Shown here: positions 1 through 6,152 of the stretch, piece by piece
How the letters are laid out: each line of letters opens with the position of its first letter
How positions within the stretch are numbered: the first letter of the stretch is position 1
Assembly (NCBI GenBank): GCA_031258335.1
Contig: JAIRMY010000184.1
Span: 1 to 6,152, forward strand
DNA from: Spirochaetaceae bacterium
GTDB taxonomy: Bacteria > Spirochaetota > Spirochaetia > Treponematales > Breznakiellaceae
Length of the DNA stretch: 6,152 bases
Direction: 5' to 3'
Program-made: the position numbers and the translations under genes
The notes under the pieces: model-generated
What the model was told of the DNA's origin: nothing
Seen by the model: the letters and a program-made list of their open reading frames with translations, nothing else
Databases searched by the model: none

Positions 1-1
1 C

Positions 2-676
2 CTTACGCTGCGAAAAACGGCGACCTTGTTCGAAAACGCCGGAATCTGCGCCGCGTTGGATTTTCGTAAGTCGGCGGAAGATAGAACCCTGCTTGATGAG
101 TACAGGATTCCGGGTGAAACTATGGAGGGCTATCTCTATCCCGATACCTACCTGTTCGAGGCTGATTATCCGGCGGAACTTGTGGTACGCAAGATGGCGG
201 ACACTTTTTTCAGCCGTCTCGCCGAGTTTGGGATAGACCGCGGCAAATTTACCCCGCTGGAACTCTACGAAAAGGTAATCTTTGCCTCAATTATTGAACG
301 TGAGTACCGTGTAGCAGAGGAAGCCGCGGTAATTGCCGGCGTGTTTCAAAACCGGCTGGAACGCGGTATGCGCCTCGAATCCTGCGCGACTATTGAATAC
401 ATAATCACCGAAATAGAGGGAAAACCCCACCCGTCGCGGCTTTTAAACCGCGATTTACAGATTAAAAACCCGTATAACACCTATATACGCTCCGGTTTAC
501 CGCCCGGACCCATAGCCGCGCCGGGCGCCGTCGCGCTGAAAGCCGCCTTTGCCCCCGAGCGCAACGATTTTTTATTCTTCCGTGTCGTCGATCCCTCATC
601 AGGCCGGCATTACTTTTCAAAAAATTTTGATGAACACATAGCGGCGGGTGCGCTCTTTGTAAAAGGCGGCGGTTAA
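2..676 (+). CDS. mltG: Endolytic murein transglycosylase MltG (YceG-like), C-terminal part, 5' end outside the window
   Basis: MltG is an inner-membrane lytic transglycosylase that cuts nascent glycan strands and so sets their length during peptidoglycan synthesis. The frame is open from base 2, reading LTLRKTATLFENAGIC, which resembles the LysM-like segment before the catalytic domain. The TTG at 26 is therefore only an internal codon, and the N-terminal membrane anchor is missing. Numbering from that TTG, the family motifs appear in order: EGYLYPDTYLF (34-44), ASIIERE (87-93) with the expected catalytic glutamate E91 (bases 296-298), VFQNRLERGMRLES (about 106-119), and near the C-terminus YNTYIRSGLPPGPIAAPG, then a GRHYFSKNFDEH segment. 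The C-terminus is complete, ending in TAA. The gene lies three bases before dnaG and is probably co-transcribed with it. The identification is confident; only the missing N-terminus is uncertain. Confidence 0.95.
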   Translation, partial: LTLRKTATLFENAGICAALDFRKSAEDRTLLDEYRIPGETMEGYLYPDTYLFEADYPAELVVRKMADTFFSRLAEFGIDRGKFTPLELYEKVIFASIIEREYRVAEEAAVIAGVFQNRLERGMRLESCATIEYIITEIEGKPHPSRLLNRDLQIKNPYNTYIRSGLPPGPIAAPGAVALKAAFAPERNDFLFFRVVDPSSGRHYFSKNFDEHIAAGALFVKGGG

Positions 677-679
677 ACC

Positions 680-2488
680 ATGGGGCGCATCTCCAGCGAG
701 ACGATAAACGAACTCAACAGCCGTCTGGATGCCGTCGCCGTTGTCGGCGATTATGTCAAACTGGAAAAAAAAAGCGGACGCTGGTGGGGGCGCTGCCCGT
801 TTCATAGCGAAAAAACGCCGTCTTTCACCGTTGACCCGGAACGCAAGACGTACTACTGCTTTGGCTGCCATGAGGGCGGCGGTGTCATCAACTTTGTGAT
901 GGAGATGGACAAGATAAATTTTCCCCAAGCGGTCGAACTTCTGGCAAAACGTTTCGGCGTGCCGGTGATACGGGAAAATTCCGGCTTTACAGTCAACACG
1001 GACGAACAGGATAGGAAAAAGGACGATCTCTTAGGGTTGTACCGACGTGTGGCTGGGAGCTTTCACTACATATTGACCGAGACGGCGGAAGGCGGCGACG
1101 CGCTCGGCTATGTGAGGGATCGCGGCATCTCGGACGAGTCTATACGGCGTTTCAAGCTGGGCTACGCCCCCGCTGACCCGTTTTGGCTGTATCAATTCCT
1201 GCTTGGCAAGGGTTATTCGCCGTCTTTTTTAGAGGAAAGCGCTCTTTTTACCAAGGCAAATCCCCGCCGGGCATTCTTTTCCGGGCGGCTGATGTTTCCC
1301 ATAGCGGACAGGCAGGGAAGGGTATTGGCTTTTGGCGGCAGAATTCTCAGACAGGACGGACCTAAGTACCTTAATTCCGCGGAATCGTTAGTATATAAAA
1401 AGAGGGAAACGCTGTTCGCGTTGGATTTAGCGATGAATGAGATAAGAAACACGAAAGAGGTCATAGTCGCGGAAGGGTATATGGACGTGATAGCGCTGCA
1501 CGAAGCCGGCGTTCAAAACGCCGTAGCCCCGCTCGGCACGGCTTTTACCGTAGAGCAGGCGCGGCTCTTGGGGCGTTGGGTCAGCCGTATAAATCTGTTG
1601 TTTGACAGCGACCCGGCGGGAGAGGCTGCGGCGGCAAAGGCTGTACTCAACTGCCGGAGCGCCGGACTCCCAGCCTTCGTGATAAAACCTCAAGGCGAGG
1701 CGGAATCCGTTTTCACGGACTGTAAAGATCCTGCCGGTATTTTGAAAGAAAAAGGAGCGGGGTACTTGCAACAATTTACAAAACATATTATACTCGATTT
1801 TGAGTATCTGTTGTCTAAAAGTATGCGTTTACAGGATGTTTCAGATTCGAGCGGAAGGGCTAAGGCTGTAGCCTCGCTATTCCCATTTTTGGATTTGATA
1901 GATTCTGAGGTTGAAAGAGAGTCCTATTTCAGGCGTATAGCCGAGTCTTTCGAAACAGGGGCCCAATCGGTATTGAATGATTATAAAGTTTGGCGTAGCG
2001 GCGGCGGATACGGCGAAAAAATCACTGAAACGTCTGTAGGGCGTTCTATAAACATGACTGACGAGCTTCGTCTACTCACGGCGGCGGTGGTAAACCGCGA
2101 TTTGGGACCTTTTTTGTTCGCAAAAATCCGTTCCGCGCTTAGTATAGAGGAGTTTGACGATACTTACGCAAAGGAACTCTATCGGACGCTTGAAGAATGC
2201 AGCCGCGCTGACAATATGAATTTTGAAGCCCTGCTAAACGGCATAGAAACCGAGGATCTTAGGCGCTTAGTCGCCGAAAAAGACGTAACGCTGGAGTTCA
2301 GTGAAAATCCGGAACGTATAGTCGCCGACGGCATAAGGATCGTACGCGCGGAACGCCTTATGCGGAAACGGAATGAACTTGTCGCCAAAATACGCGCCGC
2401 AAAGAACAATGGAATGTCTGTAGAAGATTTAATGCATGAAAAAATGTTCATTGATGCCGAATTCCAAAGCCTAAAGGGGGGTCAATAA
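680..2488 (+). CDS. dnaG: DNA primase DnaG
   Basis: DnaG makes the RNA primers for chromosome replication and works with the replicative helicase DnaB at the fork. The 602-residue protein has the standard three-part layout. The N-terminal CHC2 zinc domain has ligands C39, H42, C60 and C63 (CPFH...YYCFGC). The RNA polymerase core includes FSGRLMFPIADRQGRVLAFGGRIL (about 200-223) and KYLNSAES (229-236), followed by a Toprim fold with E265 in EGYMDV and D309/D311 in DSDPAGE as metal-binding acids. The divergent C-terminal region (about 450-602) is the expected helicase-binding domain. Length is normal for the family. The ATG start gives the usual MxRISxExI opening and is preceded by a weak AAGGCGG (663-669), so translation may be coupled to mltG. 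The gene is followed directly by rpoD. A short AT-rich patch near residue 365-390 contains a possible internal promoter (separate entry). Confidence 0.98.
   Translation: MGRISSETINELNSRLDAVAVVGDYVKLEKKSGRWWGRCPFHSEKTPSFTVDPERKTYYCFGCHEGGGVINFVMEMDKINFPQAVELLAKRFGVPVIRENSGFTVNTDEQDRKKDDLLGLYRRVAGSFHYILTETAEGGDALGYVRDRGISDESIRRFKLGYAPADPFWLYQFLLGKGYSPSFLEESALFTKANPRRAFFSGRLMFPIADRQGRVLAFGGRILRQDGPKYLNSAESLVYKKRETLFALDLAMNEIRNTKEVIVAEGYMDVIALHEAGVQNAVAPLGTAFTVEQARLLGRWVSRINLLFDSDPAGEAAAAKAVLNCRSAGLPAFVIKPQGEAESVFTDCKDPAGILKEKGAGYLQQFTKHIILDFEYLLSKSMRLQDVSDSSGRAKAVASLFPFLDLIDSEVERESYFRRIAESFETGAQSVLNDYKVWRSGGGYGEKITETSVGRSINMTDELRLLTAAVVNRDLGPFLFAKIRSALSIEEFDDTYAKELYRTLEECSRADNMNFEALLNGIETEDLRRLVAEKDVTLEFSENPERIVADGIRIVRAERLMRKRNELVAKIRAAKNNGMSVEDLMHEKMFIDAEFQSLKGGQ
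1766..1794 (+). promoter_or_regulatory. Possible sigma-70 type promoter inside dnaG
   Basis: TTGCAA (1766-1771) and TATACT (1789-1794) are separated by exactly 17 bases, matching the -35 and -10 consensus at 4 of 6 and 5 of 6 positions. The site lies in a locally AT-rich part of dnaG, about 700 bases upstream of the rpoD start. In E. coli the dnaG coding sequence carries an internal promoter for rpoD, so an equivalent here is plausible. A chance match inside coding sequence is equally possible, and spirochaete promoter preferences were not tested. Confidence 0.25.
2473..2481 (+). promoter_or_regulatory. Strong ribosome binding site for rpoD
   Basis: AAAGGGGGG lies 7 bases before the ATG at 2489, within the last codons of dnaG. 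It fixes the rpoD start at an ATG that touches the dnaG stop codon (TAAATG). The next in-frame ATG, at codon 21, has no comparable site. The arrangement allows translational coupling between dnaG and rpoD. Confidence 0.75.
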
Positions 2489-4375
2489 ATGATAGAAGAA
2501 ACGCAAATTGCCGCCGCATCCGACGTATGTGAAGAACCCGTTTGTACCATGAACGAAATATCCCGTGAACCAGCCGTTATCGAAATAGACTTAAATCCCG
2601 GCGGCGGTGAAAACGAGAACCAGAACGACCCGTCATTGGAAAAACTCATTGAATTCGCAAAGATAAAAAACAACCGTATCACCCATGACGATATGGAAGA
2701 ATTCCTGCCTGAAGATATTATAAGTAGCGCCGAAAAGATGGAACATATTTTTTCAGTTTTAGAGGCAAAAGGAATAGAACTTGAGCGTGAAGAAAGCGGC
2801 GATGAAGAGGAAGTGCTCAAGGCTTTCATAAAAAACGTCGCGGGAGGCGAAAAAAAACATTTACGCCGCTCCGGTGAAAAAGAAACCGCTATTGACGATC
2901 CGGTGCGCCTTTATCTCAAAGAAATCGGAAAGGTACACCTTCTTAACGGAGATCAGGAAAAATACCTCTCCAGAAAAATGGAAGAAGGCGGCAACATAAT
3001 AAAAGACGTGATAAAACGTTCCGGCATGATACTCACGGAATTTTACCGCATAGCGCAAAAAGCCTTCTCAAAAAAAGAAGCAAAAGACCTGCCTGAAAAA
3101 TCAAAAAAAGAAATAACCGAATTTATGACGGAACGCCGCCGTCTTTCCAACTTTTATAAAGACAGCCTCCGCTCCATAGACACCGACCTGAAAAAATATA
3201 TCGAAGCAAAACGAAAATCAATATCAAGGGGTGTACGCGGACGCGATATTTTTGAAGATCCGGATATAACAAAACTTAGAACGGAACTTCTCGGCATGAT
3301 AAAAAATATACAGATTCATCCCGATGAAATAAATGTTTTTTCCGACAAGTTTGTACAGGCCGCCAAAAAAATTAAACGTTTCCGCAAGGAACAGGACAAG
3401 GTAGAAAAACGGCTTAATGTAGGCTCCATGAAGGAATTGCGCGCTCTGGGACGCGGCCTTACGATAAAAGAAGAACGCGAGCGGCTTGAAGCGGAATTGG
3501 CGCTGACCTCGGATGAAATAAAAGAAAAGATACAACATATTCAGCAGACACAAAAAAAACTTGAACAATTGGAAGATGAATTCGAAGAATGTTGCGACAA
3601 TATCAGCCTCATGGCCCGTGAGATTAATTACGGACGCAAAATGCTGAAAGACGCGAAAGACAAACTTATAACGTCAAACCTGCGCCTTGTTGTCGCAATC
3701 GCGAAAAAATATACAAACCGCGGACTGCATTTCTTTGACCTTGTACAGGAAGGAAACATAGGGCTTATCAAAGCCGTAGAAAAATTTGAATATCAGAAAG
3801 GATTTAAATTTTCAACTTACGCCACATGGTGGATACGTCAGGCAATAACACGCTCAATTTCCGACCAGGCGCGGACGATTCGCGTACCGGTACACATGAT
3901 AGAACAGATAAACCAGGTAAGCAGGGAATCCCGTCAGCTTTTGCAGGCGCTTGGGCGCGAGCCTTCCAATGACGAAATCGCCGAAAAACTTGGCTGGACG
4001 GCGGTCCGCGTAAAAACCGTTAAAAGCGTAGCCCGTGAGCCAATATCGCTTGAAACGCCCATAGGAGAGGAGGAAGACTCTTCTTTGGGAGACTTTATCG
4101 AAGATAAAGATGTGGAAAATCCGGCGAGTAAAACGGCGTTTACGCTGTTGCAGGAACGGCTTTTCGGCGTACTTTCCACGCTGCCCAAACGCGAACAGGA
4201 AGTTCTAAAGATGCGCTTCGGTTTGGACGATGGTTATTCTTTGACGCTTGAAGAAGTCGGCCTTTACTTTCATGTTACACGGGAACGTATCAGGCAGATA
4301 GAAGCAAAGGCGCTGCGCAGGCTGCGCCATCCCATACGCAGCAGAAAGCTAAAGGATTTTCTTGACGGAAACTAA
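2489..4375 (+). CDS. rpoD: Primary RNA polymerase sigma factor RpoD (sigma-70)
   Basis: This is the housekeeping sigma factor that directs RNA polymerase to -10/-35 promoters. The 628-residue protein has a leader of about 45 residues, then a region 1.1-like segment (about 48-105, SLEKLIEFAKIKNNRITHDD...). Region 1.2 follows (about 136-166, DDPVRLYLKEIGKVHLL). A long charged non-conserved region (about 170-385) is comparable to that of E. coli sigma-70. Regions 2.1-2.4 (about 391-475) include NLRLVVAIAKKYTNRG, DLVQEGNIGLIKAVEKFEY and the -10 reading helix YATWWIRQAITRSISDQART. Region 3 spans about 476-550. Region 4 (about 560-626) carries the -35 binding helix-turn-helix TLEEVGLYFHVTRERIRQIE and LRRLRHPIRS. 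Regions 2.4 and 4.2 are nearly identical to the classical primary factor, so ordinary TTGACA/TATAAT-like promoters are expected. A complete region 1.1 and the dnaG linkage separate it from alternative sigma factors. Confidence 0.98.
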   Translation: MIEETQIAAASDVCEEPVCTMNEISREPAVIEIDLNPGGGENENQNDPSLEKLIEFAKIKNNRITHDDMEEFLPEDIISSAEKMEHIFSVLEAKGIELEREESGDEEEVLKAFIKNVAGGEKKHLRRSGEKETAIDDPVRLYLKEIGKVHLLNGDQEKYLSRKMEEGGNIIKDVIKRSGMILTEFYRIAQKAFSKKEAKDLPEKSKKEITEFMTERRRLSNFYKDSLRSIDTDLKKYIEAKRKSISRGVRGRDIFEDPDITKLRTELLGMIKNIQIHPDEINVFSDKFVQAAKKIKRFRKEQDKVEKRLNVGSMKELRALGRGLTIKEERERLEAELALTSDEIKEKIQHIQQTQKKLEQLEDEFEECCDNISLMAREINYGRKMLKDAKDKLITSNLRLVVAIAKKYTNRGLHFFDLVQEGNIGLIKAVEKFEYQKGFKFSTYATWWIRQAITRSISDQARTIRVPVHMIEQINQVSRESRQLLQALGREPSNDEIAEKLGWTAVRVKTVKSVAREPISLETPIGEEEDSSLGDFIEDKDVENPASKTAFTLLQERLFGVLSTLPKREQEVLKMRFGLDDGYSLTLEEVGLYFHVTRERIRQIEAKALRRLRHPIRSRKLKDFLDGN

Positions 4376-4464
4376 AGAATTATCCTAGCGGCGGGTATTT
4401 AAGAAGCCTTTGGGCTTTAATTACTGTAAATTTTTTATTTTTTTAAGGAAGTTATGGAGGTTGT
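4376..4464 (+). other. AT-rich spacer between rpoD and the zinc-ribbon gene
   Basis: This 89-base gap is the first real break in the plus-strand gene run. It holds a weak hairpin (AAGCC 4404-4408 with GGCTT 4413-4417) and, 13 bases further on, a run of T (4431-4445) broken by one A. The stem is short and too far from the T-run for a standard intrinsic terminator. A promoter could lie here: TTGGGC (4410-4415), 17 bases, then TTTTAT (4433-4438) is a poor match. Whether transcription stops, restarts or reads through is not decided by the sequence. Confidence 0.35.
4456..4460 (+). promoter_or_regulatory. Ribosome binding site of the zinc-ribbon gene
   Basis: GGAGG sits 4 bases before the ATG at 4465, slightly closer than usual. 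A second purine-rich stretch, AAGGAA, is at 4445-4450. It supports this ATG over the nearby ATG at 4454 and TTG at 4461, both of which are out of frame. Confidence 0.7.
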
Positions 4465-5304
4465 ATGACTGAAAAAATTTTTGACAAACTGCGTTCGTTG
4501 CAGGACGTGCTTGCAAAAAAAATTGAATTGGAACGTGAGATAAATGATATTCCAAAGACGCTTGTCAAACTGGAAGAACTGCTTCTACGGCTTAAAAAAG
4601 AGTTTATCGATCTGAGCCTAAAACATGACGCGGCAAAACTAAGGGAAGGCGAATTGAAAAATCTGCTGTTTCAAGCCGAGAGCGCCCGTGAAAAAGCGGA
4701 AAAACACATGGATTCCACAAATACGCTGCGCGAATACGAAAATCTCGACAAAGAGATACACGACGCTTCGGAAAAAGAATCGCAGTGCCGCAAAGAAATA
4801 AAACAAACGGACCAGGAAATCCGCAGCCTTAACAATGAAATAACGCAGAAAAAAGAGTTAATTGATCAGCAGGAAGAGGAACTGACACAGGCAAACGTCC
4901 GTAACGAGTCTGAACTTGCCGAGCGAAAAAAACTTTTGGCCGAACTGGAAGCGTCCGAAAAAGAAATCACAAAAGACATGGATGAAGAACTACTGTTTAA
5001 ATTTGAGCGCATAGTAAAGAAAAAAGGCGGCAACGGAATCGTAAGCATAAAAAACGGCGTATGTTCAAGCTGCCACATGATTCTTCCAGCGCAATTCGCA
5101 AACATGGTTCGCGGCGGAAAGGAAATAGTAGCTTGCCCATACTGCTCGAGCATTTTGTTTTACGAAGAGTCAGATGACAGCGGAGAAGATTATTTTGATA
5201 ATGATACCGCGGGAAGCCTCTCCGACCTTGAAGATCTGGACGAAGAAGAGTTTGAAGAAGAATTCGAAGATGATGATGAAAAAATGGCGGATTTTAACGA
5301 GTAA
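4465..5304 (+). CDS. Coiled-coil protein with C4 zinc ribbon (COG1579 / zf-RING_7 family) and acidic tail
   Basis: The 279-residue protein has three parts. Residues about 8-185 are almost entirely heptad-like and rich in E, K and L, indicating a long antiparallel coiled coil with a conserved NTLREYENLDKEI stretch (86-98). Residues 187-232 form the zinc ribbon, GNGIVSIKNGVCSSCHMILP then VACPYCSSILFY, with C200, C203, C224 and C227 as metal ligands. The tail from 234 to 279 has 25 Asp/Glu among 46 residues. Family knowledge: HP0958/FlgZ of Helicobacter binds RpoN and flagellin mRNA, and Chlamydia CT398/CdsZ is linked to sigma-54 and type III secretion. No signal peptide or membrane segment is seen, so it should be cytoplasmic. 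It lies after rpoD and four bases before rnpB. Its exact job in this organism is unknown; a link to sigma factors or flagellar export is inference. Confidence 0.88.
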   Translation: MTEKIFDKLRSLQDVLAKKIELEREINDIPKTLVKLEELLLRLKKEFIDLSLKHDAAKLREGELKNLLFQAESAREKAEKHMDSTNTLREYENLDKEIHDASEKESQCRKEIKQTDQEIRSLNNEITQKKELIDQQEEELTQANVRNESELAERKKLLAELEASEKEITKDMDEELLFKFERIVKKKGGNGIVSIKNGVCSSCHMILPAQFANMVRGGKEIVACPYCSSILFYEESDDSGEDYFDNDTAGSLSDLEDLDEEEFEEEFEDDDEKMADFNE

Positions 5305-5308
5305 ATTT

Positions 5309-5708
<400 letters not shown>

Positions 5709-5729
5709 TTTATTCTGCCTTGGGGTTTA

Positions 5730-5750
5730 ATACCCCGCCGCTTGCGGCGG
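5730..5750 (+). repeat. REP-like palindromic unit, copy 1
   Basis: ATACCCCGCCGCTTGCG (5730-5746) followed by GCGG forms a hairpin, CCGCCG-CTTG-CGGCGG. The first 17 bases recur with a single C/T change at 5842-5858 in the same orientation. It resembles short GC-rich intergenic palindromes remembered from gut treponeme genomes; that family link was not checked. Confidence 0.6.
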
Positions 5751-5816
5751 TTAGAATCAGTGGCACTTACAAAAATTGGTAGTAAACCCCCCATATGATA
5801 AATTTCCTTACAGAAC

Positions 5817-5872
5817 GAGCCTCCCCGCCGCTCTTCGAGTGATACCCCGCTGCTTGCGCGGCGGGGAGGCTC
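5817..5872. repeat. Perfect 15-bp inverted repeat with 26-base loop, next to the helicase stop codon
   Basis: GAGCCTCCCCGCCGC (5817-5831) is the exact reverse complement of 5858-5872. The loop (5832-5857) contains most of repeat copy 2. The stem overlaps two bases of the minus-strand helicase stop codon (TGA, 5873-5871), so in that gene's mRNA the hairpin would begin at the stop. No T-run follows it on the minus strand, and only ATTTAAA follows on the plus strand, so it is not a standard intrinsic terminator. It could protect 3' ends or be a mobile palindromic element. Confidence 0.75.
5842..5866 (+). repeat. REP-like palindromic unit, copy 2
   Basis: ATACCCCGCTGCTTGCG (5842-5858) repeats copy 1 with one substitution and continues into CGGCGGGG. 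Its CCCCGC (5845-5850) can pair with GCGGGG (5861-5866). The same 3' arm is also part of the larger 15-bp inverted repeat, so the two foldings compete. Confidence 0.6.
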
Positions 5873-6152
5873 ATTTAAACGCGGCGCGACGCGCCACCGT
5901 GTCAAGATTTTCAAAACAGTAGCGCGTCTTTGGCAGGGATTGCAGAAAAAGCGAGCCGTAACGTTTATGAATCAGGCGGCTGTCGAGTATCACTACGGCG
6001 CCGGAATCGGCTGAGCGCCGAATCAGCCTTCCGAAACCCTGACGGAATTTCATCACGGCTTCGGGTACGGACAGGGACATGAAAGCGTTGCCGCCCTGCC
6101 TCTCTATGTGTTCAGAACGCGCCTCGTATATAGGGTCGTTGGGAGACTTGAA
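5871..6152 (-). CDS. dinG: DinG/YoaA-family ATP-dependent DNA helicase, C-terminal end only
   Basis: The minus-strand frame is open to the window edge, so only the last 93 codons are present, ending in TGA at 5873-5871. The visible part reads FKSPNDPIYEARSEHIERQG, then SVPEAVMKFRQGFGRLIRR, then DSGAVVILDSRLIHKRYG and a C-terminal LQSLPKTRYCF. This is the end of the second helicase domain in XPD-like superfamily 2 enzymes. QGFGRLIR (bases 6041-6018) is motif VI, with the arginine that contacts ATP, and the following VVILDSR...YG...SLP pattern is typical of DinG and YoaA. These are 5'-3' helicases involved in resolving R-loops and damaged replication forks. The ATG at 6080 is internal and not the start. 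The gene converges on rnpB. The iron-sulfur and Walker motifs lie outside the window, so DinG and YoaA cannot be told apart. Confidence 0.9.
   Translation of the reverse strand, partial: FKSPNDPIYEARSEHIERQGGNAFMSLSVPEAVMKFRQGFGRLIRRSADSGAVVILDSRLIHKRYGSLFLQSLPKTRYCFENLDTVARRAAFK

Larger units (their letters stand above)
5709..5870. other. Repeat-rich convergent spacer between rnpB and the helicase gene
   Basis: This 162-base spacer lies between the 3' end of rnpB and the stop codon of the minus-strand helicase gene. No credible gene is seen. It is mostly inverted repeats: GGGGT/ACCCC (5722-5726 with 5732-5736), GGGGTTTA/TAAACCCC (5722-5729 with 5783-5790), CCGCCG-CTTG-CGGCGG (5735-5750) and the 15-bp pair 5817-5831/5858-5872. 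Weak outer pairing ATTCT/AGAAT (5712-5716 with 5753-5757) also frames the first hairpin. Confidence 0.6.

Noticed and set aside
26..676. Treating the TTG at 26 as the real start of the first gene
   Set aside because: The same frame is open back to base 2 and already reads MltG-like sequence, so the gene is cut by the window edge.
617..928. Minus-strand reading frames opposite mltG, dnaG and rpoD (such as 617-928, 1427-1786 and 2482-2829)
   Set aside because: They lie opposite well-identified genes and have low-complexity or unrecognisable translations, as expected for shadow frames.
4404..4445. Intrinsic terminator after rpoD
   Set aside because: The stem is only 5 bp and the T-run begins 13 bases beyond it, so it is noted only as a weak hairpin in the spacer.
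5722..5872. CRISPR-like repeats in the convergent spacer
   Set aside because: There are only two partial copies 112 bases apart, no regular spacers and no cas genes; REP-like palindromes explain them better.
5871..6080. A small 69-residue protein starting at the ATG at 6080 on the minus strand
   Set aside because: The frame stays open to 6152 and the residues before this methionine fit the DinG family, so this is the end of a larger gene.

Overview
This window looks like a conserved housekeeping segment from a spirochaete, most likely a Treponema-type organism. The basis is the gene order (mltG, dnaG, rpoD, a C4 zinc-ribbon coiled-coil protein, rnpB) and the style of the proteins, with base composition near half G+C and short GC-rich palindromes like those remembered from gut treponemes. 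The lineage is an inference from memory, not from a search.

Layout: the left edge cuts into mltG (endolytic murein transglycosylase), whose last 224 codons are present. It is followed, with three intervening bases, by dnaG (primase). The dnaG stop codon abuts the rpoD start (TAAATG). These three genes lie head to tail and are very probably one transcription unit, a version of the dnaG-rpoD 'macromolecular synthesis' arrangement with mltG upstream instead of rpsU. An 89-base AT-rich gap then precedes a gene for a long coiled-coil protein with a CxxC...CxxC zinc ribbon and a strongly acidic tail. Four bases after its stop codon begins helix P1 of rnpB, the type A RNase P RNA, which ends in a T-run. 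A 162-base spacer after rnpB holds GC-rich inverted repeats, including two near-identical direct copies of a REP-like unit and one perfect 15-bp inverted repeat. The right edge is the C-terminal 93 codons of a DinG-family helicase on the minus strand, converging on rnpB.

Functionally, the plus-strand genes cover cell-wall chain termination, replication priming, primary transcription initiation and tRNA 5' processing, all linked to growth rate. The zinc-ribbon protein is the least understood. Its relatives (Helicobacter HP0958/FlgZ, Chlamydia CT398/CdsZ) touch sigma-54 and flagellar or type III secretion functions.

No new defence, mobile or biosynthetic system is visible. The points most worth a second look are the rnpB start tucked against the preceding coding sequence, the acidic tail of the zinc-ribbon protein, a possible promoter inside dnaG, and the repeat cluster between rnpB and the helicase gene.
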